Below the pieces are notes generated by a model. It was not told the origin of the DNA, did not search any database, and saw nothing but the letters and a program-made list of their open reading frames with translations. From positions 1,054,001 through 1,118,000 of the forward strand of contig NZ_CP071130.1 of assembly GCF_017220215.1 (NCBI RefSeq): a stretch of 64,000 nucleotides of DNA, in the 5' to 3' direction. The translations under genes and the position numbers were made by a program. Below, one piece after another: positions 19,140-27,120 of the stretch. This stretch comes from Caballeronia sp. M1242 (GTDB lineage: Bacteria; Pseudomonadota; Gammaproteobacteria; Burkholderiales; Burkholderiaceae). Positions within the stretch are counted from its first letter, which is position 1. Each line of letters opens with the position of its first letter.

Positions 19140-20650
19140 TCCGAGCCTCCCGCGATGAGCCGGTACACGTCATCTTCGGACGCGGTATGGCCCGCGACTT
19201 CGGCGACCTTGCGTCGATCGCGCAGCACCGCGATCCGGTGACTCACGCGCACGACCTCGCTCACTTCCGATGAGATGAAGAGAATGGAGAGGCCCTTTGC
19301 GCAGAGCGCGAGCACGCGGTCCATGATCTCGAACTTCGCGGCCACGTCGATGCCGCGCGTCGGCTCGTCGAGGATCAGCATCTTCGGTTCGGTCGCGAGC
19401 CAGCGCGCAAGCAGCACCTTCTGTTGATTGCCGCCCGATAACAGGCCGATGGGCTGCTCCGCGTCGCGCGCCTTGATGCCGAACTGCTGGATATAGCGGT
19501 TGGCGATCTCGCGCTGCTTCGCCTTGCCGATGCAGCGCCACAGCCCGCGCCGCGCCTGCACCGCGAGGATAATGTTCTCGCGTATGGAAAGATCCGCGAC
19601 GATGCCTTCCTTCTTGCGGTCTTCAGGACAGTAACCGATGCCGTGACGCACCGCATCGCGCGGCGAATGCAGCTTCACGGTCTTGCCGCCGATACGCGTC
19701 GCGCCCGCATCCGAGCGTTCCGCGCCGAATAGCAGGCGCGCCGTTTCGGTGCGGCCCGAGCCAAGCAGACCCGCGAGCCCGAGTATCTGTCCGGGCTGCA
19801 CGTCTATATCGACGGGATTCATCACGCCTCGCCGGGCCACGCCGCGCATCTCCAGAAACGGCGGCACGCTGCTCTGCTCTGCGGGCGCTTCCGTCGCCGC
19901 GCGTTCCAGCCGCTCGGTCATGCGCTCATGGCCGACCATCTTGGACACCAGCAGTTCGACGGGCAGATCCTTGGCGAGATATTCCCCTTCGCGCTCGCCA
20001 TTGCGCATGACCGTGATGCGGTCGGATATCGCGTAGGTCTGTTCTAGGAAGTGCGTGACGAAGAGAATCGCGAGGCCGGAATCGCGCAGTTTGCGCAGCA
20101 CATCGAAGAGCCGCGTGACTTCGCCGTCGTCGAGGCTGGATGTGGGTTCGTCGAGAATGAGCACGCGTGCATCGACCGATAGAGCCCGCGCGATCGCCAC
20201 CATCTGCTGCACGGCGATGGGATACGTATCGAGCGACTTGGTGACGTCTACCGTGACGTTGAGTTCGGCGAGCGCCGCTTGCGCGCGCGCGTGGATCGAT
20301 CGCCAGTCGATTGCGCCGCGCCGCTTCGGCTGTCGGCCCGCGAACATGTTCTCGGCCACCGACAAGTTCGGGCACAGATTCACTTCCTGATACAGCGTCT
20401 GAATGCCGGCCGCTTCCGCTTCGAGCGGCGCGGTGAAATGCACGGGTTGGCCGGCGAGCCGGATCTCGCCGGCGTCGGGCTCGTGCACGCCGGTGAGCAC
20501 GTTGATGAGCGTCGATTTGCCGGCGCCGTTCTGCCCCATGAGCGTGTGAACCTCGCCGGGAAACAAACGGAAGCGGACGTCATGCAACGCGCGCACGCCG
20601 GGAAAAGACTTCGACAGGCCGATCGTTTCGAGCACGGGAGCGTCGGTCAT
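19136..20650 (-). CDS. ytfR: Sugar ABC transporter ATP-binding protein (YtfR-like)
   Basis: A 504-residue protein with two fused ABC ATPase domains, as in RbsA/MglA/YtfR. The first domain has Walker A GQNGAGKST (about residue 38) and Walker B ILDEPTSSLD. The second has a degenerate Walker A (GLLGSGRTETAR) but a good signature (LSGGNQQK) and Walker B (ILDEPTRGIDV). It powers sugar uptake at the inner membrane. It is 71 bp downstream of the binding protein gene and overlaps the first permease gene by 4 bp. Confidence 0.94.
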   Translation of the reverse strand: MTDAPVLETIGLSKSFPGVRALHDVRFRLFPGEVHTLMGQNGAGKSTLINVLTGVHEPDAGEIRLAGQPVHFTAPLEAEAAGIQTLYQEVNLCPNLSVAENMFAGRQPKRRGAIDWRSIHARAQAALAELNVTVDVTKSLDTYPIAVQQMVAIARALSVDARVLILDEPTSSLDDGEVTRLFDVLRKLRDSGLAILFVTHFLEQTYAISDRITVMRNGEREGEYLAKDLPVELLVSKMVGHERMTERLERAATEAPAEQSSVPPFLEMRGVARRGVMNPVDIDVQPGQILGLAGLLGSGRTETARLLFGAERSDAGATRIGGKTVKLHSPRDAVRHGIGYCPEDRKKEGIVADLSIRENIILAVQARRGLWRCIGKAKQREIANRYIQQFGIKARDAEQPIGLLSGGNQQKVLLARWLATEPKMLILDEPTRGIDVAAKFEIMDRVLALCAKGLSILFISSEVSEVVRVSHRIAVLRDRRKVAEVAGHTASEDDVYRLIAGGSE

Positions 20651-20721
20651 GGAGAGCGCCGGCTAGAGGGAAGGATCGCCCATCGCGCGGCCGAACGCCT
20701 GCGCGATGGACGCGCACGCAT

Positions 20722-21690
20722 TCAGTACTTGCGCTGCGGCAGAGTCTGCGCGGCCACGCTCATCGGGAAGATGGTTTCTTCCGTCACGATGCGCTTGGGC
20801 AATTGCTTGCCCGCGACGATATCCTTCACGGCGGTCATCAACTGCGGCCCGAGCAGCGGACTGCATTCGACGTCCACATTGATCTTGCCTGCGATCATCG
20901 CCTCGAAGCCGCCCTTGGTGGCATCGAACGAAACGACGGTCACGTCCTTGCCGGGCTTCATGCCGGCCTCTTCCATCGCCTGAATCGCGCCGAGCGCCAT
21001 GTCGTCGTTATGCGCGTAGACCACGTTGATCTGCTTGCCGTAGGTCTTCACGAACGCTTCCATGACCTGCTTGCCGCCCGCGAGCGTGAAGTCGCCGCTT
21101 TGCGAAGCGATGACCTTGAATTTCGGGTCGTTCTTGATGACTTCGAGCAGACCTGCGCGGCGGTCATTGGCCGGCGCCGAGCCGACCGTGCCCTGCAATT
21201 CCACGATATTGATCGGCCCTTTCTCGTTCTTATAGTGATCTTCCAGCCACTTGCCGCCACGACGACCCTCTTCGAGGAAGTCCGAGCCGATCATCGTCAC
21301 ATAGAGCGACTTGTCTTTCACATCGATATTGCGGTCGGTGAGAATGACCGGGATCTTAGCGTTCTTCGCTTCGACGAGAATGGGCTCCCATCCGGATTCG
21401 ACGACCGGAGAGAACGCGATGACATCCACTTTCTGGGCGATATACGAGCGGATCGCCTTGATCTGATTTTCCTGCTTCTGCTGGGCGTCGGAGAACTTGA
21501 GGTTGATGCCCGCGTCCTTGGCGGCCGTTTTCACGGAGACGGTATTCGCGGTCCGCCACGCGCTTTCCGCGCCGACCTGCGCGAAGCCCAGCGTGATCTT
21601 CTTGTCCTCGGCGTGCGCACTCATGCCCGCGGCAAACAACAGGACCGAACCAAGCATTGCGCTCAGCACCGTGCGTCGGGTCTGTTTCAT
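20722..21690 (-). CDS. ytfQ: Periplasmic sugar-binding protein (YtfQ-like, galactofuranose type)
   Basis: A 322-residue protein. The ATG at 21690 has an AGGAG seven bases upstream. Residues 1-27 are a signal peptide (MKQTRRTVLSAMLGSVLLFA, cut near SAHA-ED). The mature part is a pentose-type periplasmic-binding fold whose N-terminus (LGFAQVGAESAWRTANTVSV) and QQKQENQIKAIRS, VELQGTVGSA and YAHNDDMALGAIQA are close to E. coli YtfQ. This supports galactofuranose or a related furanose as ligand. It is the first gene of the four-gene importer. No sugar kinase or hydrolase gene is adjacent. Confidence 0.92.
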   Translation of the reverse strand: MKQTRRTVLSAMLGSVLLFAAGMSAHAEDKKITLGFAQVGAESAWRTANTVSVKTAAKDAGINLKFSDAQQKQENQIKAIRSYIAQKVDVIAFSPVVESGWEPILVEAKNAKIPVILTDRNIDVKDKSLYVTMIGSDFLEEGRRGGKWLEDHYKNEKGPINIVELQGTVGSAPANDRRAGLLEVIKNDPKFKVIASQSGDFTLAGGKQVMEAFVKTYGKQINVVYAHNDDMALGAIQAMEEAGMKPGKDVTVVSFDATKGGFEAMIAGKINVDVECSPLLGPQLMTAVKDIVAGKQLPKRIVTEETIFPMSVAAQTLPQRKY

Positions 21691-21740
21691 TATCGTCTCC
21701 TGATGGATCATTTTTGCCGCGGCTCTAGGTCCGGGGTCCT

Positions 21741-21758
21741 GGACTCAGGATTGAGTCC
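21741..21758. promoter_or_regulatory. Inverted repeat upstream of ytfQ
   Basis: GGACTCA and TGAGTCC, perfect 7-bp arms with a 4-bp centre, lie 51 bp upstream of the ytfQ start. Position and symmetry suit an operator for a sugar-responsive regulator, but a hairpin in the leader is equally possible. No regulator gene is adjacent. Confidence 0.4.
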
Positions 21759-21943
21759 TGCGCAAGATTAGTCTGACGACGCATGCGGGTCCAATCACTT
21801 ATTGGGCGTCGAGGATACCAAGACTGATATCAGGGAAAACACGGTTGATGCGCTGCGCGGATTGCTTAGTCACTGCGTCTTCTAATTAAATACTGAGTTC
21901 GTCATTGCGGCGACGCGAGTTGCGTCCCACGTTTTGGAACTTG

Positions 21944-22294
21944 CTATTTGCCTGCGCCCGTCGAAGGAACACACGTGAGTACGACGACGCCGTCGCTCTG
22001 TCCGACGGCGCTCACCGATGCCTCGTGAATTTCCCCATTCCCGCATGACCATCTGACGAGGAAATCGCCTTTGCAATCGCTTCTTTCTCGAAGGGGCGCG
22101 GGCAATGCCACAGGGTACTGGCAAGTTTCTGTCGAGTTGCAGCGAGAAGCAAGGTCGGAGGTCGAGTCCAAAGCTCGGATGCCACAGGTTCCTATATATG
22201 AGCCGGATTCGATCTGCATCGGCGCCGCCACCGAACTCGTGCTTGCCGCGAGTAACAGGCAAAGCGGAACGTATGTGCTTTTTGCTTGCATCAT
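21944..22294 (-). CDS. Small exported protein with SUEL/rhamnose-binding-lectin-like domain
   Basis: A 116-residue protein starting at the MM pair at 22294; a start at 22312 would add six residues. Residues 1-24 are a signal peptide (hydrophobic LCLLLAASTSS, cut at VAA). The mature 92 residues hold six cysteines (37, 52, 58, 74, 84, 108). The pattern SGSYIGTC, then RCNSTETCQYPV, then DCKGDFLVRWSCG is the pattern of D-galactoside/L-rhamnose-binding SUEL lectin domains (short cysteine-rich folds with three disulfides). I infer a periplasmic or secreted carbohydrate-binding protein. It lies alone between ytfQ and a LysR gene on the same strand. The SD is weak. Confidence 0.6.
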   Translation of the reverse strand: MMQAKSTYVPLCLLLAASTSSVAAPMQIESGSYIGTCGIRALDSTSDLASRCNSTETCQYPVALPAPLRERSDCKGDFLVRWSCGNGEIHEASVSAVGQSDGVVVLTCVPSTGAGK

Positions 22295-22475
22295 TGGGGC
22301 TCGGACTAGCATGAGGAGTCTCGGTCCTAATGACTCTAGGCGACGAGTGGACGCCGAAAAAGGCAACGCGGGCGCAGTCAGTCGAAAGCAGACTCGGTGT
22401 TTGCATGACTTCCCCTCCACCACCGTGTCAAATGACACCTGGTTCGACTGAGTAGATGGCGAAATGTCCAAAGTA

Positions 22476-23510
22476 CTAGCCTGCTTCAATGTGCCGGTTA
22501 GCTGCGACGCTTGGTCGCGCGCGTGCTTCGTGACTTAGCGGAGGTGAGCAACCGAGATCGAGTGCGCGAACGTGTTCCGTCATGTAGTCAACGAACACGC
22601 GAATGCGCGCGGGCAAGTGCTTTCGACTGAGATAGCACAGGTAATGTCCGCGATCGCTCGGCGAAAATTCCGTCAGACAGGATACGAGGCGGCGATCGCG
22701 TAATGCTTCGCATACCTGATAACCTGCAAGCTGTGCCAAACCCTGCCCCGCATGCACGGCTTGCAGAGCCAGTTCGGCGCAGTTGAACGTGTGCCGGCCC
22801 GCGGGCACGAGCTTCTGAGTACGCCCCTCGACACTGAATTCCCATTCCGCGATACGGCCCGACGCCGTTCGCAAGTTGATGCAGCGATGCGCGTGCAGTT
22901 CCGCTATATCGCGCGGCAAGCCATGCATGCGCGCATAAGCGGGCGATGCGCAGACGAGCAATTGCATCGGTATCAGTTGCCTGGCGATAACCTGACTGTC
23001 CTCCACGCGCCCATCGCGGAAGGATACATCGATGCGGTCCGAAGTGAAGTTAGCCGGATGATCGCTCAACAGCAATTCGACCGTGATTTCGGGGAACGCT
23101 TCGTTGAAGCCGCGCATGAGCGGCGCGACGATCGCGCGACCGAAGCTCGTCGTCGAACCGATGCGCAGGTGCCCGCGCGGTGGTCCGTCGCGCAGGTCGC
23201 GCATGTCCTCGAATGCCTGCACGATACGTTGCACGCCGGGATGACAGTTCTGATAGAAGAGTTCGCCTTCGCGAGTCAGCGATGTGCTGCGCGTCGTACG
23301 CAGAAAAAGCCTGGCATTGAGTTGCGCCTCGAGCTTCTGCACGTTGCGGCTGACGGCCGACCGGCCGATACCGAGCCGGTCGCTGGCTCGTGCGAAGCTG
23401 CCTTCGCTGACCACCGCGAGGAAAGCGACGACGCCTGCATAGCTCTTGGCGAAGCTGCTGGCAAGCGAGTCTTCGCCGCCGGGACGAAAAGGGGTTTGCG
23501 TGTCGGACAT
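22476..23510 (-). CDS. LysR-family transcriptional regulator
   Basis: A protein of about 344 residues from ATG 23510. The helix-turn-helix (about residues 25-80) includes FLAVVSEGSFARASDRLGIG and SRNVQKLEAQLNARLFLRTT, followed by a LysR effector domain with GHLRIGSTTSFGRAIVAPLM. The C-terminal ~25 residues are extra. It resembles the DsdC/CrgA-like regulators common in Burkholderia. The ECF41 operon and lectin-like gene around it are on the same strand, so no divergent target marks its regulon. Confidence 0.87.
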   Translation of the reverse strand: MSDTQTPFRPGGEDSLASSFAKSYAGVVAFLAVVSEGSFARASDRLGIGRSAVSRNVQKLEAQLNARLFLRTTRSTSLTREGELFYQNCHPGVQRIVQAFEDMRDLRDGPPRGHLRIGSTTSFGRAIVAPLMRGFNEAFPEITVELLLSDHPANFTSDRIDVSFRDGRVEDSQVIARQLIPMQLLVCASPAYARMHGLPRDIAELHAHRCINLRTASGRIAEWEFSVEGRTQKLVPAGRHTFNCAELALQAVHAGQGLAQLAGYQVCEALRDRRLVSCLTEFSPSDRGHYLCYLSRKHLPARIRVFVDYMTEHVRALDLGCSPPLSHEARARPSVAANRHIEAG

Positions 23511-23682
23511 GATGGCTCGCGTCGAGTTGATACATGCTGATAAGACGTTCGACGCGAACACATTGTGACGCGGCCGCTGCACTTTCCGCAGTCAAGGCCG
23601 CGCGTAGGACCCATGCATTATTTCACTGGGCGAGGTGCCTACTACAGCTGGCATTGCGGCCGACAGAATGGACGTCGTTCAA

Positions 23683-24162
23683 TCACGAGAGGTCCGCCTT
23701 CTCAAGCCCGAACGCCGCGTCCGACGATCCCGGCACAGTGCGGAAAGCGACATTCACGCGATTCCAGCCGTTGATCGCCATGACATGAAACGTCAGGTTC
23801 GACAACTCCTGGTCTGTGAACTGCGTTTTAACTTGCTCGAAGACATCGTCCGGCACGCCGTCCGCCGGCAGCTTTGTGAGGATTTCGGTCCATGCGAGCG
23901 CGGCGCGTTCACGCGGCGAGAATAGCGTCGACTCCCGCCAGATGGCCACGTGATGCAGCCGCAGTTCGCGCTCGCCATGAATCCTTGCTTCCTTCACGTG
24001 CATGTCGACGCAGAACGCGCAGCCATTGATTTGCGATGCCCGCAGCGATGTCAGTTCGCAGATCGACGCCTCGATACCGCTTTCCTTCACCGCCAGACCA
24101 AACGAAACAAAGCGCTTGAATAGCTCGGGTGATTGTTGAACGTAGTTGATGCGTTGAGTCAT
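23683..24162 (-). CDS. AhpD-like/carboxymuconolactone decarboxylase-family protein
   Basis: A 159-residue protein from ATG 24162 with TGGAGC upstream. It has the AhpD core: CAFCVDMH (Cys48, Cys51, His55) followed by the ERAALAWTEILTKL helix. These are thiol-dependent peroxidase-like proteins that likely deal with peroxides or reactive carbonyls in the cytoplasm. It is downstream of an ECF41 sigma factor; carboxymuconolactone-decarboxylase-family genes are the classic partner and target of ECF41 factors. It is the last gene of the bestrophin-sigma-AhpD run and may also have its own promoter in the 164-bp gap. Confidence 0.88.
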   Translation of the reverse strand: MTQRINYVQQSPELFKRFVSFGLAVKESGIEASICELTSLRASQINGCAFCVDMHVKEARIHGERELRLHHVAIWRESTLFSPRERAALAWTEILTKLPADGVPDDVFEQVKTQFTDQELSNLTFHVMAINGWNRVNVAFRTVPGSSDAAFGLEKADLS

Positions 24163-24268
24163 GGTTGCTCCAGCGAGGTGAGCTGCGCGTGCGCCGCGCG
24201 GGCGGGGCGGCGAGATGCCGTACACGACGATGTTAGTTATCGCCTCGCGGTGCCGGAAGCTACGCATC

Positions 24269-24295
24269 GCGGCTCACTGCGTTGATCCCGTGACA
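24269..24295 (-). promoter_or_regulatory. Weak second ECF41-like promoter before the AhpD-like gene
   Basis: TGTCACG (24295-24289), 16 bp, then CCGC (24272-24269). Compared with the ECF41 consensus TGTCACA-N16-CGTC it has one mismatch in the -35 and two in the -10. It lies 107 bp upstream of the AhpD-like start, downstream of the sigma factor gene. It may be a weaker internal promoter or chance. Confidence 0.3.
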
Positions 24296-24326
24296 CCAAT
24301 GCGGTGTCGCGAGTGCGCGAGAGCCG

Positions 24327-25247
24327 TCAGCAGCCGCCAAAAGCGTTGGCGAGCCTCACCAGCTTGTCGGGATTGCGCTGCACGAGAATGCGCACGATGC
24401 GCTCGCCGTCAGTTTCATACGACTGGGCCGATTCGAGCTTTCCCTCGATGAATCGCAAGAGCGCCCATTGCCCGTTAAGTACGGCCAGTTCCATGCGCAG
24501 ATTTGTCTTGAAGCGTAGCTGCGATGCATAGAAGAGCTGCGCGATGCGCCTGCCGCCCTCCATCGGCTTCGGAAAGCTCGGCACGCGGCCCCCGCCGTCT
24601 CCGACAAGCACCGCATCCTCCGCAAGCAGCCCTTGGATGGCTGCGAAATCGCCATGTTCGAGCGCCCGCGCGAATTGCGTCAGCAAGCGCAGATGAATCT
24701 CGCGCGGCACCGTGATGCGGGCACGGCCTTCGCGCAGCTGCGTCTTTGCGCGACTAACCAGTTGACGGCACGCCGCCTCGGACTTGTCCAGCGTCTTGGC
24801 GACTTCGCCGTAATCGACATCGAATACTTCACGGAGCAGAAACGCCGCGCGCGCGTCGGGACTCAGCCGTTCCAGCAGCATCAGGAAAGCAACCGAAACG
24901 TCGTCGGCGCGCTCTTTAATTTCTTCAGGCGTAACGGGCTCATCGAGCGCATCAGGCTCTGGCAGCCAGATCCCCGCATAACGCTCGCGCTGCAGCTTCG
25001 CCGCCCTCAACCTGTCGATCGACAAGCGCGTGGCAACCGCGACGAGCCATGCCTCCGGATTCTCGATGTCCGCGCGCGACGCGGCATTCCAGCGTAGCCA
25101 CGCATCCTGCACGACGTCTTCGGCTTCAGCGACCGATGCAAGCATGCGATAGGCGATCCCGTACAGCCGTTTGCGCAACGCGTTGAACGAACGCGTGGCG
25201 TCGTCGGTATCGTCGGGAGCCGGGCCGGCTGAAACCGCCTTGTTCAT
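24327..25247 (-). CDS. ECF41-group RNA polymerase sigma factor with fused SnoaL-like domain
   Basis: A 306-residue sigma factor. Region sigma2 covers about residues 20-90 (DVVQDAWLRW), sigma4 about 115-172, and a SnoaL-like domain about 185-300. The three ECF41 signatures are all present: WLPEP (94-98) in the linker, DGGGR (217-221) and NPDKL (292-296). In this group the C-terminal domain replaces an anti-sigma factor and tunes activity. It is 34 bp after a bestrophin gene and 164 bp before an AhpD-like gene. Upstream of the bestrophin gene is a perfect ECF41-type promoter, suggesting autoregulation. The inducing signal is unknown. Confidence 0.95.
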   Translation of the reverse strand: MNKAVSAGPAPDDTDDATRSFNALRKRLYGIAYRMLASVAEAEDVVQDAWLRWNAASRADIENPEAWLVAVATRLSIDRLRAAKLQRERYAGIWLPEPDALDEPVTPEEIKERADDVSVAFLMLLERLSPDARAAFLLREVFDVDYGEVAKTLDKSEAACRQLVSRAKTQLREGRARITVPREIHLRLLTQFARALEHGDFAAIQGLLAEDAVLVGDGGGRVPSFPKPMEGGRRIAQLFYASQLRFKTNLRMELAVLNGQWALLRFIEGKLESAQSYETDGERIVRILVQRNPDKLVRLANAFGGC

Positions 25248-25281
25248 GGCTGTCCTCGTCTATTCCACTGGTTCGGTCTTG

Positions 25282-26313
25282 TCAGAGCGCGATCATCTCC
25301 GGTTCGACGTGCCTGACCGTCTCGCCGAGCATCGCGCGAAGATCGCTCTCCAGGGCCGCGCATAACGTCGAGATAGGCACATCGTTCGCGCTGCCTTCGA
25401 ACGGATTCTCCGTGCTTTCGCCGACCTGTGCCAGCGACGTGTACATCCACGACACGATCACGCTGAACGGCACGGCGAGCCAGACCATATTGCCGTGCAT
25501 CGGCCCGCTCACGACGTCGTTGAGTCTGTCGAACTCCTGCAACAAGCCGAACGGAAACAACAAACAGAAAAACCGCACGAACAGCGCGCTGATTGTTGCG
25601 TACTGACGGGGGTAAGGATAGTTCTTCAGCCGTTCAGCGTTCGCCTGCAGTTCGATGAATTCCCCGATTCCGCGCTGTAGCTCGAGATAGAACGACACAT
25701 TAAGCTGGCCGGCATCATGCAGCCCCTTCAGGTAATGACTCTGCATGCTGATGATCGCGGCCGTTGATGATGACGACGCAAGCGCGCAGGCCGTTTCCGA
25801 CGGAGATAGATATCGTGCCAGTACCTCGTCGAGCGCTTGTTCCCATTCGGGCACATGATATCGGCGCCGGTACTCCAGATTGAAGGATCGGCTCATGCCT
25901 TCCCACATTCGGGGACTGCGCAGTTGATAGCGCAACGCGGTGAGCCAGGCGAGATGCCGGAAAATGAGATCCCTGCCGACATCTCGCTCATTCGGAAGCG
26001 TGCATGCTATTTGGCCCCACCGGCGGCTCGCTCCCACGATGCTCGTCCAGACCATCTGCGCATCCTGCGCGCGGTTATATGTCTGCACGTTCTTGAAGCC
26101 GACGATAAATGACGTCGCTGTTCCCAACAGCACGACTATGGTGAGCGGCACCGACAGCCACGTCATCGACGCATACTTGTAGAGAATCACCGGCAGCGAG
26201 CCGCACACGAGCAGCGCATAGATCTGCCTGCGCGTCCAGAAGAGGAACTCCGTTAGCCGATAGGATCTGCCTAGATGCATAGCGCGTGCTTTCGTAGGGC
26301 TCGTATGAGTCAT
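25282..26313 (-). CDS. Bestrophin-family (UPF0187) membrane channel protein
   Basis: A 343-residue protein with hydrophobic segments near residues 33-75 and 235-285, as in bacterial bestrophins (YneE/UPF0187). The ENPFEG motif (302-307), conserved in bestrophins, is present in GESTENPFEG. Bestrophins are pentameric anion channels in eukaryotes; bacterial homologues conduct ions with varied selectivity. Here it is the first gene of an operon with the ECF41 sigma factor, whose predicted promoter is directly upstream. The ATG at 26313 is the first possible; GAGGAG lies 17 bp away, which is long, so ATG 26280 remains possible. Confidence 0.85.
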   Translation of the reverse strand: MTHTSPTKARAMHLGRSYRLTEFLFWTRRQIYALLVCGSLPVILYKYASMTWLSVPLTIVVLLGTATSFIVGFKNVQTYNRAQDAQMVWTSIVGASRRWGQIACTLPNERDVGRDLIFRHLAWLTALRYQLRSPRMWEGMSRSFNLEYRRRYHVPEWEQALDEVLARYLSPSETACALASSSSTAAIISMQSHYLKGLHDAGQLNVSFYLELQRGIGEFIELQANAERLKNYPYPRQYATISALFVRFFCLLFPFGLLQEFDRLNDVVSGPMHGNMVWLAVPFSVIVSWMYTSLAQVGESTENPFEGSANDVPISTLCAALESDLRAMLGETVRHVEPEMIAL

Positions 26314-26341
26314 CGGTCAAAGACCGTGTTGTCTCCTCTAA

Positions 26342-26368
26342 GACGTGCGACGACCGCCATCTGTGACA
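26342..26368 (-). promoter_or_regulatory. Predicted ECF41-dependent promoter of the bestrophin-sigma-AhpD operon
   Basis: On the minus strand TGTCACA (26368-26362) is followed by exactly 16 bp and CGTC (26345-26342). This is an exact match to the promoter consensus described for ECF41 sigma factors, TGTCACA-N16-CGTC. The predicted transcript would start just downstream, leaving a leader of about 20-25 bases before the bestrophin ATG at 26313. It implies that the sigma factor controls its own operon. Confidence 0.78.
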
Positions 26369-26436
26369 CGGACGATAAATTTTTTTCTTCGCACGAAACC
26401 GGCGCCTGTCCTTCAACGAAGGAGCGATGCGCCGAA

Positions 26437-26467
26437 TGGCGGGATGTCGAAGAGCGACGTCCCGCCA
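26437..26467 (-). terminator. Strong hairpin after the YbhB-like gene
   Basis: A 12-bp stem (26437-26448 with 26456-26467, one G-T type mismatch) encloses a 7-nt loop. It begins 10 bp after the stop of the minus-strand YbhB-like gene and would separate that gene from the ECF41-controlled operon. The T-tract is short, so it is not a textbook terminator, but stem length and position support it. Confidence 0.6.
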
Positions 26468-26476
26468 CTTTCGCGC

Positions 26477-27046
26477 TTACTCAGCCGATCGGCGATAGCG
26501 CGCCACATAGTGCGCCTCGCCGATGACTTTGCCGTGCATCTGATAGGCGACGAGTGCCGGACTGGACTTCGCGTCGACGCCGAGGCTGGGCACCGCCAAT
26601 GCAGACGCCGTCACGATGTAGCGATGCGATTCGCCTTGCGGCGGGCACGGGCCGCCATAAGCGGAGGCACCGAAATCGGTCAGCGTCTCGACGGCGCCTG
26701 CCGGAAGCAAATCGACATGGCCCGAAGCACCCTTCTCGATCGATGTTTGCGAAGGCGCGATGTTCACGACCTGCCAGTGTCTCCAGCCGAGGCCGCCCGT
26801 GGGCGCGTCCGGGTCGTGTAGCGTGATGACGATGCTCTTGGTTCCTGGCGGAACATGAGTCCACGAGATACGGGGCGACACGTTTTCACCGTGACAGCCG
26901 AATCCACCATACACCTGTTCGTTTTCGAACCGGCCGCGTTCGAGGCCATCGACGCGAACAGCGAACGGAGCCGCCGCTGCGACGGCGGGCAGCATGGCCA
27001 ACAGTGACATGCAGCAGACGGCTCGCAGGAGAGCGTTGAGTTTCAT
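26477..27046 (-). CDS. Exported YbhB/YbcL (PEBP) family protein
   Basis: A 189-residue protein with a signal peptide (residues 1-25, cut near AAAA-PF) and the PEBP fold: GENVSPRISWTHVPPGTKS, DPDAPTGGLGWRHW and GPCPPQGESHRY are the phosphatidylethanolamine-binding-protein signatures seen in E. coli YbhB/YbcL. Location is probably periplasmic. The family binds small anionic ligands; the biological role in bacteria is unclear. It is a single gene bounded downstream by a strong hairpin and upstream by a palindrome at 27080-27094. Confidence 0.9.
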   Translation of the reverse strand: MKLNALLRAVCCMSLLAMLPAVAAAAPFAVRVDGLERGRFENEQVYGGFGCHGENVSPRISWTHVPPGTKSIVITLHDPDAPTGGLGWRHWQVVNIAPSQTSIEKGASGHVDLLPAGAVETLTDFGASAYGGPCPPQGESHRYIVTASALAVPSLGVDAKSSPALVAYQMHGKVIGEAHYVARYRRSAE

Positions 27047-27079
27047 ATCGAATCCATCGTGTAGAACCGGAGGAGCAGA

Positions 27080-27094
27080 CGCTCGTTACGAGCG
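27080..27094. promoter_or_regulatory. 15-bp palindrome upstream of the YbhB-like gene
   Basis: CGCTCGTTACGAGCG is a perfect odd palindrome (7-bp arms, central T) 34 bp upstream of the YbhB-like start and 27 bp beyond the stop of the MBL-fold gene. Tight symmetry without a loop suggests an operator, for example of a TetR- or MarR-type protein, more than a terminator. Confidence 0.35.
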
Positions 27095-27120
27095 CCCGAA
27101 GGTCTCGTCGTCGTTCAGCC

